This document shows positions 41,191-51,846 of a stretch of 64,000 nt of DNA, piece after piece. The position numbers and the translations under genes were made by a program. The DNA lies in NCBI RefSeq assembly GCF_900188095.1, contig NZ_FZOT01000002.1, positions 62,001-126,000 on the forward strand, read 5' to 3'. Position 1 is the first letter of the stretch; each line of letters begins with the position of its first letter. Source of the stretch: Noviherbaspirillum humi. Its GTDB lineage: Bacteria > Pseudomonadota > Gammaproteobacteria > Burkholderiales > Burkholderiaceae_D. Under the pieces are notes generated by a model. It was not told where the DNA came from and did no database searches. It saw nothing but the letters and a program-made list of their open reading frames with translations.

Positions 41191-42732
41191 ATGACCACAG
41201 AACAACAACACGAGCAGCACGGCCAGGGCGACGTGCCGCACGACGAAAACGCCATCATCGCCGAGCGCCGCGCCAAGCTGGCCGCCATCCGCGAACAGGG
41301 TGTCGCCTTCCCCAACGACTTCCGCCCGGAGCACAAGGCGGCCGACCTGCACCAGCAGTACGGCGAGCTGGCCAACGAGGAACTCGATGCCAGGCAGATC
41401 AGGGTCAGCGTCGCCGGCCGCATGATGCTCAAGCGGGTGATGGGCAAGGCGTCGTTCGCCACCATCCAGGACGCTTCCGGGATCAAGGCCGACGGCCGCA
41501 TCCAGCTCTACATCACCAACGATTTGACAGGCGAGGAGGCGCACGCCGCCTTCAAGCACTATGACCTGGGCGACATCCTCGGCGCCGAAGGCATCCTGTT
41601 CAAGACCAAGGTGGGCGAGCTGTCGATCAAGGTCACCAGCCTGCGCCTGCTGACCAAGTCGCTGCGCCCGCTGCCGGACAAGTTCCACGGCCTGGCCGAC
41701 CAGGAGTTGAAGTACCGCCAGCGCTACGTCGACCTGATCATGAGCGAGGACACCCGCCGCACCTTCAAGGCGCGCACCGCCGCCATGTCGTCGATCCGCC
41801 GCTTCATGGCCGAGAACGGCTTCATGGAAGTCGAGACGCCGATGCTGCACGTCATTCCCGGCGGCGCGGCAGCCAAGCCCTTCATCACTCACCACAATGC
41901 GCTCGACATGGAAATGTACCTGCGCATCGCGCCGGAGCTGTATCTGAAGCGGCTGGTGGTCGGCGGCTTCGACCGGGTGTTTGAGGTCAACCGCAATTTC
42001 CGCAATGAAGGCGTGTCGCCCCGGCACAATCCGGAATTCACGATGATGGAGTACTACGCCGCCTACGTGGATTACCGCTGGCTGATGGACTTCACCGAAG
42101 CCGTCATCCGCCAGGCCGCCGTGGACGCCCACGGCACCGCGGTGCTGACCTACCAGGGCCGCGAACTGGACCTGTCCAAGCCCTTTGCCCGCATGACCAT
42201 CGTGCAGGCGATCAACAAGCATGCGCCCCACTACCAGGAAGCGCAGCTGCAGGATGCGGACTTCCTGCGCGCCGAGCTGAAGAAGTTCGGCGTCAAGCCG
42301 CTGGCCGGCGCCGGCCTCGGCGCCCTGCAGCTGGCGCTGTTCGAAGAGACCGCCGAAGCGCAGCTGTGGGAACCGACCTACATCATCGACTATCCGGTGG
42401 AAGTGTCGCCCCTGGCGCGCGCCTCCGACACGGTGCCCGGCATCACCGAGCGCTTCGAGCTGTTCATCACCGGCCGCGAGATCGCCAACGGCTTCTCCGA
42501 GCTGAACGATCCGGAAGACCAGGCTGCCCGTTTCCAGGCCCAGGTTGCCGCCAAGAACGCGGGCGACGAGGAAGCGATGTACTACGATGCCGACTACATC
42601 CGCGCCCTCGAATACGGCCTGCCGCCGACCGGCGGCTGCGGCATCGGCATCGACCGCCTGATGATGCTGATCACCGATTCGCCCAACATCCGCGACGTGA
42701 TCCTGTTCCCGCACCTGCGGCGGGAAGATTGA
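41191..42732 (+). CDS. lysS: Lysyl-tRNA synthetase, class II
   Basis: Attaches lysine to tRNA-Lys. It has 513 residues. The N-terminal OB-fold anticodon-binding domain (about 65-170) includes [19 protein letters not shown]. The class II catalytic motifs are [21 protein letters not shown] (motif 1 end), [28 protein letters not shown] (motif 2) and [12 protein letters not shown] (motif 3). It is 30 bp downstream of prfB, the same order as in E. coli, and ends at a strong terminator. Confidence 0.97.
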   Translation: MTTEQQHEQHGQGDVPHDENAIIAERRAKLAAIREQGVAFPNDFRPEHKAADLHQQYGELANEELDARQIRVSVAGRMMLKRVMGKASFATIQDASGIKADGRIQLYITNDLTGEEAHAAFKHYDLGDILGAEGILFKTKVGELSIKVTSLRLLTKSLRPLPDKFHGLADQELKYRQRYVDLIMSEDTRRTFKARTAAMSSIRRFMAENGFMEVETPMLHVIPGGAAAKPFITHHNALDMEMYLRIAPELYLKRLVVGGFDRVFEVNRNFRNEGVSPRHNPEFTMMEYYAAYVDYRWLMDFTEAVIRQAAVDAHGTAVLTYQGRELDLSKPFARMTIVQAINKHAPHYQEAQLQDADFLRAELKKFGVKPLAGAGLGALQLALFEETAEAQLWEPTYIIDYPVEVSPLARASDTVPGITERFELFITGREIANGFSELNDPEDQAARFQAQVAAKNAGDEEAMYYDADYIRALEYGLPPTGGCGIGIDRLMMLITDSPNIRDVILFPHLRRED

Positions 42733-42750
42733 TCTGCTTATGCTCGATCG

Positions 42751-42775
42751 AAGGAGGCCGCCGGCCTCCTTTTTT
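42751..42775 (+). terminator. Intrinsic terminator after lysS
   Basis: AAGGAGGCC (42751-42759), loop GCC and GGCCTCCTT (42763-42771), then T-run. It has a perfect 9-bp stem 18 bases after the lysS stop. Confidence 0.93.
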
Positions 42776-42920
42776 GTTTTCGGACAGAATTTGATGCAGC
42801 CGAATCGTCGGGGGTTACAAAGCCTTACAGACGATACACGGCAACGATTTTTTTCCCGCCTTCCCGGCCCAATAATAGAGGTGTGGCAGCATGGGCTGCC
42901 GGTTCTCAATGGAGAGCATC

Positions 42921-43745
42921 GTGGAAGACACCAAAAAAACAAATCGCATCCATCCGCTGGTCGCAGGTGCCGCCGTTTCCGTCATGCTGGTGAGCCTGAC
43001 CGGCGTCGCCGCCCTCACCGGCATTCTGCCGACTTCACACAGCAACAATGCGCCGGTCGCCCCGGTGGCCGGCGCCGATGCGGCGCCGCCCATCACTGGG
43101 AAGACCGCGCCCGCCGTGGCGACCGCCGCTACCTCGCCCGCCGCGCTGCTGGAGCAGAAGCCGGCCAGCCGCGAAGCCGACGCAACCGAGGCGCCCGCGC
43201 CGAAGGCCGCCAAGGCGCCGGCGCCGCGTCATCGTACCCAGACCCATGTGGCGAGCAACACTCATACAGCCTCTCAGCCTGCATCGCAGGCACCCTCTGG
43301 CTATGGCAGCAGCGGCAACGGCGTCTATGACAATGGCAGCTATGGCAGCGGCGCTTATGGCGCCGGCCAGGGCATCCCGGTGACGCAAACCGCGCCGGCC
43401 GCCGCGGTTTGCAACAGCTGCGGCACCATCGAAGACGTTCACGCCGTGCGCCAGGCGGCCAAGCCGAGCGGCCTTGGCATCGCGGCCGGCGCGGTGCTCG
43501 GCGGCGTGCTCGGTAACCAGGTCGGCAACGGCAACGGCCGCACCCTGGCGACCATCGCCGGCGCGGTCGGCGGCGGATATGCCGGCAACGAGGTGGAAAG
43601 CCGTACCCGCGGCACCACTTCCTACGAGGTCCGGGTACGCATGGAAGATGGATCGGTGCGCAGCTTCCCGTATCAGCAGCAGCCCGCCTGGGCTGTCGGC
43701 GAACGGGTGCGCGTGGTGAATGGCCAGCTGACCTCGCGCGGCTGA
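42921..43745 (+). CDS. Glycine-zipper 2TM-domain protein (SlyB-like)
   Basis: 274 residues from GTG 42921, preferred because GGAG sits six bases upstream; ATG 42891 and 42909 are in-frame alternatives. One membrane anchor (VAGAAVSVMLVSLTGVAAL) is followed by a long Ala/Pro/Ser-rich linker with GYGSSGNGVYDNGSYGSG. Then comes a glycine-zipper pair, LGIAAGAVLGGVLGNQVG and TIAGAVGGGYAGNEVE. The C-terminal VRVRMEDGSVRSFPYQQ is the SlyB/OmpA-associated ending. It is probably an envelope protein; its role is unknown. Confidence 0.85.
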   Translation: MEDTKKTNRIHPLVAGAAVSVMLVSLTGVAALTGILPTSHSNNAPVAPVAGADAAPPITGKTAPAVATAATSPAALLEQKPASREADATEAPAPKAAKAPAPRHRTQTHVASNTHTASQPASQAPSGYGSSGNGVYDNGSYGSGAYGAGQGIPVTQTAPAAAVCNSCGTIEDVHAVRQAAKPSGLGIAAGAVLGGVLGNQVGNGNGRTLATIAGAVGGGYAGNEVESRTRGTTSYEVRVRMEDGSVRSFPYQQQPAWAVGERVRVVNGQLTSRG

Positions 43746-43788
43746 CAAGAAAAAATAAAGAACGGGTTTCGCTCAGGGAAAACGAGAA

Positions 43789-43815
43789 GGGCAGCGTGCT
43801 ACGCTGCCCTTTTTT
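43789..43815. terminator. Terminator between the glycine-zipper gene and iscX
   Basis: GGGCAGCGT (43789-43797), loop GCT and ACGCTGCCC (43801-43809), then TTTTTT. It is strong in the rightward direction. The leftward side has only a loose T-rich stretch. Confidence 0.9.
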
Positions 43816-43861
43816 ATTGCCGCCGTGAAGCGAGCGTCATCGCCAACCAAGCATGGGAACG

Positions 43862-44056
43862 CTATTTCGCCTCGTCGATCCAGGCCATCTGAATTGCTTC
43901 GAGGATCTTTTCGTTGGAACGTGAAGGCTCATCGTCGAAGTCTTCCAGTTCGCAGATCCAGCGGTGCAGATCGGTGAACCGCACCGTCAGCGGGTCCACG
44001 TCCGGATGCTTGTCATTCAGTTCTTCAGCGATGCGGATGGTGTCGGTCCATTTCAT
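43862..44056 (-). CDS. iscX: Iron-sulfur assembly accessory protein IscX
   Basis: 64-residue acidic protein ([20 protein letters not shown]), full length for IscX. It binds IscS and iron and modulates cluster assembly. [22 protein letters not shown] is the conserved acidic face. It is the last gene of the isc operon, 29 bp after fdx, in the usual order hscB-hscA-fdx-iscX. Confidence 0.95.
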   Translation of the reverse strand: MKWTDTIRIAEELNDKHPDVDPLTVRFTDLHRWICELEDFDDEPSRSNEKILEAIQMAWIDEAK

Positions 44057-44085
44057 GCTTCCCTCCCTTCCATGTCCATCGATGA

Positions 44086-44424
44086 TCAGTGGTTCTCGCT
44101 GGCATGATTGATGGTGTACTTGGGAATTTCCACCACCACGTTTTCATCGGCCAGCACCGCCTGGCAGGACAGCCGCGAATTCGCTTCCAGCCCCCAGGCA
44201 CGATCCAGCAAATCTTCTTCCTTCTCTTCAGGTTCATTGAGCGAATCGAAACCTTCCCGCACGATGACGTGGCAGGTGGTGCAGGCGCAGGATTTCTCGC
44301 AGGCATGCTCTATGTCGATGTCATGCTCAAGCAGCGCATCGCAAATCGTTTGTCCAACGGGGGCCTCGATCACGGCGCCTTCCGGGCACAGCGTGGCATG
44401 CGGCAATACTACTATCTGGGGCAC
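44086..44424 (-). CDS. fdx: ISC-type [2Fe-2S] ferredoxin
   Basis: 112 residues. The adrenodoxin-type cluster ligands are C42, C48, C51 ([12 protein letters not shown]) and C87 (RLSCQAV), identical in position to E. coli Fdx. It provides electrons for cluster assembly on IscU/IscS. An additional Cys, C46, is present as in E. coli. It is 38 bp downstream of hscA. Confidence 0.96.
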   Translation of the reverse strand: MPQIVVLPHATLCPEGAVIEAPVGQTICDALLEHDIDIEHACEKSCACTTCHVIVREGFDSLNEPEEKEEDLLDRAWGLEANSRLSCQAVLADENVVVEIPKYTINHASENH

Positions 44425-44462
44425 TTTTAAACCTCTTTCGTTTAACGTTCTATGGCCGGCGC

Positions 44463-46340
<1,878 letters not shown>

Positions 46341-46426
46341 GATGTGTTAAGTCGTTTTCCGGCGTGACGGAGTCATGCCGCGTGAGTCATGCAGGGCGGC
46401 CCGGACTTCCCCGGTCGCTCGAATTT

Positions 46427-46942
46427 TCAGGCATCCAGGCTTTCGAGGATGCGGCCTATTTCTTCCCCAAACTTTTCCAGGAACATGAGTTGCCGCACTT
46501 CCTGGCCGGCCTGGGCGAAATCGCCGGCATCGAGCAGCAGACCGAGACGCGCGATCTGCGCCTTGCGCGCCGACCGCAGCTCGGATTCGATGCCTTCCAG
46601 CGCATCGATGTCCTTCTCCGCCCGCGCGTCCTCCAGCGCTTCGCGCCACTCCATCTGCTGCATGAGGAAAGCCGGCGGCATCGCGGTATTCGATTCGATC
46701 TGCAGATCGACGCCGTTCAGTTCGCACAGGTAGGCGGCGCGCTTGAACGGATTCTTCAGCGTCTGATAAGCCTCGTTGGCCTGGGTCGCCCATTGCATCG
46801 CCACCCGCTTCTCCGCATCGCCAGCCTGCACGAACTTGTCGGGATGCACCCGGTTCTGCACCTCGCGGTATGCCCGGTCCAGCGCCGCCATATCAATGTA
46901 GAAGCGCTGCGGCAGCTGGAATAAATCGAAGTGGTTTTGCAT
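46427..46942 (-). CDS. hscB: Co-chaperone HscB
   Basis: J-domain protein that presents IscU to HscA. It has 171 residues from ATG 46942 ([17 protein letters not shown]); a longer open frame to 47047 runs into hairpins and is not used. The J-domain HPD is in NRVHPDKFV. The C-terminal three-helix bundle includes [16 protein letters not shown]. The ATG has no Shine-Dalgarno sequence and lies 6 bases after a hairpin U-tract. Confidence 0.95.
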   Translation of the reverse strand: MQNHFDLFQLPQRFYIDMAALDRAYREVQNRVHPDKFVQAGDAEKRVAMQWATQANEAYQTLKNPFKRAAYLCELNGVDLQIESNTAMPPAFLMQQMEWREALEDARAEKDIDALEGIESELRSARKAQIARLGLLLDAGDFAQAGQEVRQLMFLEKFGEEIGRILESLDA

Positions 46943-46954
46943 GTCGAAAATAAA

Positions 46955-46978
46955 AAGCCCGTTTGTACCAACAGGCTT
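46955..46978 (-). terminator. Hairpin with U-tract just before hscB
   Basis: On the minus strand AAGCCTGTT, a 6-base loop and AACGGGCTT pair over 9 positions (one U-G wobble), then TTTATTTT. The structure ends within 15 bases of the hscB ATG. It looks like an intrinsic terminator or attenuator. Confidence 0.6.
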
Positions 46979-47016
46979 GGTTGAAAGCGAGGTATGCCGC
47001 TTCCGGTCGAACAAAA

Positions 47017-47042
47017 GGCCGCGGCCGTTTCCGGCAGCGGCC
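47017..47042 (-). terminator. Hairpin with U-tract just after iscA
   Basis: On the minus strand GGCCGC-T-GCCG, a GAAA tetraloop and CGGC-C-GCGGCC pair with one internal mismatch, followed by TTTTG. It starts 7 bases after the iscA stop, the classical terminator position. Confidence 0.7.
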
Positions 47043-47048
47043 TGCATA

Positions 47049-47372
47049 TCAGATGCGGAAGCTCTCGCCGCAGCCGCACTCGTCCTTCACGTTCGGATTG
47101 TAGAACTTGAAGCCTTCGTTGAGGCCTTCGCGCGCGAAGTCGAGTTCGGTGCCGTCGATGTAGGGCAGGCTCTTCGGATCGACGAACACCTTGATGCCGT
47201 GCGATTCGAACACTGCGTCCTCGGGCGCGCTCTCGTCCACATACTCCAGCTTGTAGGCCAGGCCGGAGCAGCCGGTGGTGCGCACGCCGAAGCGCAGGCC
47301 GATGCCCTTGCCCCGCTTCTGAATGTAGCGGCCCACATGCTTTGCAGCTTTTTCGGTCAGTGTGATTGCCAT
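47049..47372 (-). CDS. iscA: Iron-sulfur assembly A-type carrier IscA
   Basis: 107 residues from ATG 47372. The three conserved cysteines are C35 (TTGCSG), C99 and C101 (ECGCGESF). It carries iron or [4Fe-4S] clusters to target apoproteins. The open frame reaches 47393, but the [13 protein letters not shown] start matches the family. It is 44 bp after iscU and followed by a hairpin. Confidence 0.96.
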   Translation of the reverse strand: MAITLTEKAAKHVGRYIQKRGKGIGLRFGVRTTGCSGLAYKLEYVDESAPEDAVFESHGIKVFVDPKSLPYIDGTELDFAREGLNEGFKFYNPNVKDECGCGESFRI

Positions 47373-47416
47373 GGTGCTTTCGTCATCCTTCATGCCGTCC
47401 CGCCGGACGGCTCAAA

Positions 47417-47818
47417 TCATGCGGCTTCCTTGCTGTCGCTGCCGTGCTTGGCCTTGTAGTCCTGCACCGCGGCCTTGATCGCGTCTTCGGCCAGGATCGA
47501 GCAGTGGATCTTCACCGGCGGCAGGGCCAGCTCTTCCGCGATCTGGGTGTTCTTGATCGACATTGCCTCGTCCAAGGTCTTGCCCTTCACCCATTCGGTC
47601 ACCAGGGACGAGGATGCGATCGCCGACCCGCAGCCATAGGTCTTGAATTTGGCGTCTTCGATCACGCCGCCCTCGCCCACCTTGATCTGCAGCTTCATCA
47701 CGTCGCCGCAAGCCGGGGCGCCGACCATGCCGGTGCCGACCGTTTCGTCGCCCTTTTCAAAGGAGCCGACGTTGCGCGGGTTTTCGTAGTGGTCCAGAAC
47801 TTTTTCCGAGTAAGACAT
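47417..47818 (-). CDS. iscU: Iron-sulfur cluster scaffold IscU
   Basis: 133 residues. The cluster ligands are C37, C63 and C106 with the conserved Asp in ACGDVMKL. The LPPVK motif (99-103) is the HscA recognition peptide. AAGGAG lies eight bases before the ATG. It is the scaffold on which IscS-derived sulfur and iron form [2Fe-2S]. Confidence 0.98.
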   Translation of the reverse strand: MSYSEKVLDHYENPRNVGSFEKGDETVGTGMVGAPACGDVMKLQIKVGEGGVIEDAKFKTYGCGSAIASSSLVTEWVKGKTLDEAMSIKNTQIAEELALPPVKIHCSILAEDAIKAAVQDYKAKHGSDSKEAA

Positions 47819-47869
47819 GTTGATGCTCCTTGTATGTTCGGGCCCGCCTTGCAGCGGGCTGTCAGCGTG

Positions 47870-49123
47870 TCAGTGTGCAGCCCATTGGATGGTGCTGATG
47901 TCGATGCCGTCCTTGTGCATTTCCCACAGCGGGGACAGCTCGCGCAGCTTGGCTACCTTGTCCTTCAGAAGGCGGATGGTGAAGTCGACATCTTCTTCGG
48001 TGGTGAAGCGGCCGATGGTGAAACGGATCGAGCTGTGCGCCAGTTCGTCGCTGCGGCCGAGGGCGCGCAGCACGTAGGACGGCTCCAGGCTGGCCGAGGT
48101 GCAGGCCGAACCGGACGATACGGCGATGTCCTTGATCGCCATGATCAGCGACTCGCCTTCGACGAAGTTGAAGCTCACGTTCAGGTTATGCGGCACCCGG
48201 TGCGCCATGTCGCCGTTGACATAGACTTCCTCGATTTCCAGCAAGCCCTTGGCGAGGCGGTCGCGCAGCGCGCCGATGCGCTCGAGCTCCGACGCCATCT
48301 CTTCCCGGGCGATGCGGAAGGCTTCGCCCATCCCGACGATCTGGTGGGTTGCCAAGGTGCCGGAGCGCAGGCCGCGTTCATGGCCGCCGCCGTGCATCTG
48401 GGCTTCGATGCGCACGCGCGGCTTGCGGCGCACGTACAGGGCGCCGATGCCCTTCGGGCCGTAAGTCTTGTGGGCGCTGAAGCTCATCAGGTCGACCTTC
48501 CACTTTTCCAGGTCGATCTCGACCTTGCCGGTGGCCTGGGCGGCGTCGGAATGGAAGATGATGCCCTTGGCGCGGCACAGCTCGCCGATCTCGGGGATGG
48601 GCTGGATCACGCCGATCTCGTTGTTGACCAGCATGACGGAGACCAGGATGGTGTCCGGGCGGATCGCTTCTTCCAGCTGCTGCAGGGTGATCAGGCCATT
48701 GTCCTGCGGCTGCAGGTAGGTGGCCTCGAAGCCTTCCCGCTCCAGCTCGCGCACCGTGTCCAACACCGCCTTGTGCTCGGTCTTGACGGTGATGATGTGC
48801 TTGCCCTTGGTCTTGTAGAAATGCGCCGCGCCCTTGAGCGCGAGGTTGTTGCTCTCGGTGGCGCCCGAGGTCCAGATGATTTCGCGCGGGTCGGCCTTCA
48901 CCAGGGCGGCGACATTGGCGCGCGCCTCTTCAACGGCCTTCTCCGCTTCCCAGCCGTACATGTGGCTGCGCGAGGCCGGATTGCCGAACTGCTCGCGCAG
49001 GTAGGGAATCATCTTGTCGGCCACGCGCGGATCGATGGGCGTGGTAGCCGAGTAATCCATGTAGATCGGGAAATGCGGCGCCTTGATGGTGTCGATCAGG
49101 CTTTTTTCCAGGGGGGCATTCAT
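47870..49123 (-). CDS. iscS: Cysteine desulfurase IscS
   Basis: PLP enzyme that takes sulfur from cysteine for Fe-S clusters and tRNA thiolation. From ATG 49123 it has 417 residues. The PLP lysine is in [14 protein letters not shown]. The persulfide-forming Cys is in [18 protein letters not shown] lies 11 bases before ATG 49123; a GTG at 49135 overlaps that site, so ATG is preferred. It is 17 bp downstream of iscR. Confidence 0.97.
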   Translation of the reverse strand: MNAPLEKSLIDTIKAPHFPIYMDYSATTPIDPRVADKMIPYLREQFGNPASRSHMYGWEAEKAVEEARANVAALVKADPREIIWTSGATESNNLALKGAAHFYKTKGKHIITVKTEHKAVLDTVRELEREGFEATYLQPQDNGLITLQQLEEAIRPDTILVSVMLVNNEIGVIQPIPEIGELCRAKGIIFHSDAAQATGKVEIDLEKWKVDLMSFSAHKTYGPKGIGALYVRRKPRVRIEAQMHGGGHERGLRSGTLATHQIVGMGEAFRIAREEMASELERIGALRDRLAKGLLEIEEVYVNGDMAHRVPHNLNVSFNFVEGESLIMAIKDIAVSSGSACTSASLEPSYVLRALGRSDELAHSSIRFTIGRFTTEEDVDFTIRLLKDKVAKLRELSPLWEMHKDGIDISTIQWAAH

Positions 49124-49140
49124 TCTTGACTTCACTCCAA

Positions 49141-49614
49141 TCAGGCTGTGATCTGCGAACGGCGCACGACGACGACGCCCCGTTCCTCGTTCTTCTGTTT
49201 CTGCTGGTCCGCCAGGTCTTTCAGCGAAACCGAATTCAGGTACTCGACCATTTTTGCGTTCAGCGTGGCCCAGAGATCATGGGTCATGCAGCGCACGCCA
49301 TGCTCATGCTCGGCGCCGTGGCAATTCTGCTTGCCGCCGCACTGGGTCGCATCGAGCGGCTCGTCGACGGCGATGATGATGTCCGCCACCGTCACCTCTT
49401 CCGGCTTGCGCGCCAGCGTGTAGCCGCCGCCCGGGCCGCGCACCGATTCGACGATCTCGTGGCGGCGCAGCTTGCCGAACAGCTGTTCGAGGTAGGAAAG
49501 CGAGATTTCCTGGCGCTGGCTGATCGCGGCGAGCGTGACCGGACCGTTCTCCTGACGCAGCGCCAGGTCGATCATCGCGGTGACCGCAAATCTGCCCTTG
49601 GTGGTAAGACGCAT
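49141..49614 (-). CDS. iscR: Rrf2-family Fe-S sensor regulator IscR
   Basis: [2Fe-2S] transcription factor that represses the isc operon when clusters are sufficient. It has 157 residues. The N-terminal winged helix begins [19 protein letters not shown]. The cluster-binding segment has C92, C98 and C109 followed by MTH (H112). The gap between the second and third Cys is ten residues, against five in E. coli IscR, with extra histidines. It is first in the operon, downstream of an IscR-type site. Confidence 0.96.
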   Translation of the reverse strand: MRLTTKGRFAVTAMIDLALRQENGPVTLAAISQRQEISLSYLEQLFGKLRRHEIVESVRGPGGGYTLARKPEEVTVADIIIAVDEPLDATQCGGKQNCHGAEHEHGVRCMTHDLWATLNAKMVEYLNSVSLKDLADQQKQKNEERGVVVVRRSQITA

Positions 49615-49649
49615 ACTTCAACTCCGGGTCGGGTTACGCTGCGTCCGGT

Positions 49650-49699
49650 ATTTCCCGAACGATTTAGTCAAGTATAACAAAGTTGAGTAAATTCGTCAG
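49650..49699 (-). promoter_or_regulatory. isc operon promoter with an IscR type 1-like site
   Basis: On the minus strand, -35 CTGACG (49699-49694), 17-bp spacer and -10 TATACT (49676-49671). Overlapping the -10 and start region is a segment (49675-49650) that begins ATACTTGACT and ends TCGGGAAAT. It closely resembles the E. coli iscR type 1 site (ATAGTTGACC...CTCGGGAAT). It predicts repression of iscR-iscS-iscU-iscA by cluster-loaded IscR. Confidence 0.75.
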
Positions 49700-49906
49700 G
49701 AATTCAAGTGCTTGCGGTTCTCGAACCGGAAGATTTTTCGTCGCTTTGCGCCCTCATCAAATAGCAAGACGGGATTATTTCATATCAGCAAAATACTTGC
49801 GTCTCATCAATAGACGCTTGAGGAAGCAAAACGATACGGGAGAGGACGCGATCGGCGTCCGTTGGGCCGCAGCGCAAGGCCGGGAAAGAAAGGGAAAAGT
49901 ATCTGC

Positions 49907-50905
49907 TTACTGGAAACGCAGGCGCATGAAAAGCAGCAAGCCATTACGGTCGCCACCGTACACCGGGCTCGCATCGGCTGGAACCATGTAGCGGCTCATC
50001 ATGCCGCCGAGGTCGTACCTGACCGGTCCGCTCGCATGAACTTCGTAGAGATAGCCGACCGACAGCTTGTTCACCTTGAAGGCCTGATGCGGCGCGGCAT
50101 CGTCCCGTGCCAGCGCGTCGCTGCCCACCTGCTCCAGGCGCCCGAACAGTGAGTGGGCGGCCTCCCGGTAGATGGATTCAACCAGATATCCAGTCGTGAC
50201 ATCGCGATCCTGCCGGATGCTCCTGCCCCAGGCGAAGGTGGTCTGCAGCATGCCCTGCTGCATCGGGTGGCGATACGTCGCCGAAAGCGCGGTGCGGCGC
50301 AGCCGTTCGCCGGCATCGATCTGGTCCAGGGTGCTGACTGAGCCGCGGGTGAACTGCAGCGCCCAGCCGGGCGTCGGCGCAAGCGTAACCTTGCCCGATG
50401 TGGAGTCCAGCCGCGGGGTTTCGCGTTGAAGGTGTTCGCCGGCTTTCGGGCGAAGGGTGTAGGCGGCGCCTTCGACACGCAGGTTGCGCCAGGCATAGCC
50501 CAATGAAAGCATTTCCGCGCGGCTGACGATGCCACTGGAAAAGACGCTGGAGGCATCATCCGCAGAGGAGGCAAGCTGCTCGGTAGCGAGGCCGAAAGAA
50601 TGAAAGCGGTCGGCGTTTGAGGCCCAGGGGTCGCTGAAGCTCTCGGACCCTGCGCCGGCGTAACCGAAGAGCCGGCCATATCGGCCCAGGCTGATGCCGC
50701 CTCCGGCTCCTGCCTCTTTGCCGGCACCCGTCGCATTGCTGCCCAAGCGCGCTTCTTTGGTCGTGCCGGAGTCGGTCAGCCACGCCACATTCCGTGTTGG
50801 ACGCAGCCCCACGCCGGAGATGGATTCAGCGGGTTCCATCGCAGCAAACCCATCCATGCAAACACTGCTCATGACACTGCAAACAAACAGGGAAACCGGC
50901 TTCAT
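49907..50905 (-). CDS. Orphan outer-membrane beta-barrel-like protein
   Basis: 332 residues. A perfect AGGAGG lies six bases before ATG 50905, so the longer frame to 50977 is rejected. A signal peptide (MKPVSLFVCSVMSSVCMDGFAA) is followed by alternating hydrophobic/polar stretches such as GWALQFTRGSVSTLD, RRTALSATYRHP and GMLQTTFAWGRS. It ends NGLLLFMRLRFQ, a terminal aromatic strand. I do not recognise the family. It has no nearby partner and lies between iscR and a phosphatase gene. Confidence 0.75.
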   Translation of the reverse strand: MKPVSLFVCSVMSSVCMDGFAAMEPAESISGVGLRPTRNVAWLTDSGTTKEARLGSNATGAGKEAGAGGGISLGRYGRLFGYAGAGSESFSDPWASNADRFHSFGLATEQLASSADDASSVFSSGIVSRAEMLSLGYAWRNLRVEGAAYTLRPKAGEHLQRETPRLDSTSGKVTLAPTPGWALQFTRGSVSTLDQIDAGERLRRTALSATYRHPMQQGMLQTTFAWGRSIRQDRDVTTGYLVESIYREAAHSLFGRLEQVGSDALARDDAAPHQAFKVNKLSVGYLYEVHASGPVRYDLGGMMSRYMVPADASPVYGGDRNGLLLFMRLRFQ

Positions 50906-51122
50906 TTGCCACCTCCTGCGGGCCCAGCCCATTGAGTCGATATCTAGGCCAGGTGCAACTTCCATACCATGGAGCACTAAATCAACCTCTTCGTCACTGC
51001 TTCAAGAATTACCAGCGTGGAAGCCGGCCGAGCTGCCGACGCCAGTAACAAATCCAGACAGGCTCGAAGGAAGGCTTTGTAAAATTTTCACCCATCTTCC
51101 CTCTCTGACAACTTTTCCATGT

Positions 51123-51653
51123 CTATAGCCTGGCCGCCGTAGAACTTGCCGATTCAGCGGCATGATGCGTCCTTCCAGCCCGCAGTTCGGCAAGCAGTCC
51201 GGCGCAAGCATCTTCCACATAGTCGAGCACGCGTTCAAAGGCGGTGAAACCGCGCGAATAAGGATCGGGCACGATCGAGCAATGGCTGTGGCGCGCGTAC
51301 TCCATCAACATGCCGATCTTGTGCTGGTGTTCGGGGGGACAAATGCCTTGCAGGTGCGTCAGGTTTTCCCCATCCATGGCGAGGATGAGGTCGAAGCGCT
51401 CAAAATCGGCCTGGGCAACCTGGCGCGCGCGCAGCGCACCCAGGGCGTAGCCGCGCCGCCGGGCCGCAGCTTGGGCACGGAAGTCGGGCGGCTCGTCGAT
51501 GAAATAATCATGCGTTCCGGCCGAATCGACCGCGATGTGTGCCGACAGGCCCGCTTGGGCAACCATGTGCCGCATGACGCCTTCGGCAGTCGGGGAGCGG
51601 CAGATGTTGCCGGTACAGACGAACAGGATCGATGTGGTGGTTTCCTCGGGCAT
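51123..51653 (-). CDS. Low-molecular-weight protein-tyrosine phosphatase
   Basis: 176 residues from ATG 51653, with GGAG six bases upstream. The P-loop is C13-TGNIC-R19-S, and the general acid is in VPDPYSRG. Such enzymes dephosphorylate tyrosine kinases of capsule synthesis or unknown proteins. There is no tyrosine kinase or polysaccharide cluster in the window, so the partner is unknown. It has a C-terminal tail of about 20 residues that lacks similarity. Confidence 0.92.
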   Translation of the reverse strand: MPEETTTSILFVCTGNICRSPTAEGVMRHMVAQAGLSAHIAVDSAGTHDYFIDEPPDFRAQAAARRRGYALGALRARQVAQADFERFDLILAMDGENLTHLQGICPPEHQHKIGMLMEYARHSHCSIVPDPYSRGFTAFERVLDYVEDACAGLLAELRAGRTHHAAESASSTAARL

Positions 51654-51846
51654 GTCGCGCTCCGTTGGCAGAAAGCATTGCCGGCCTGCCGTCAGGCAAA
51701 CCGGGACGGTTTCAGCCATTCTGTGCGCTTGGTGTGGGCGCCGGATTATTCGCGATCAAACGCCCGCTCGGGTTCGTGACGCCTCGACAATATTCCTGCG
51801 CTCGCTCAAATACCCATACGGCACGCGGGAGGACCGGGCAACCGGT

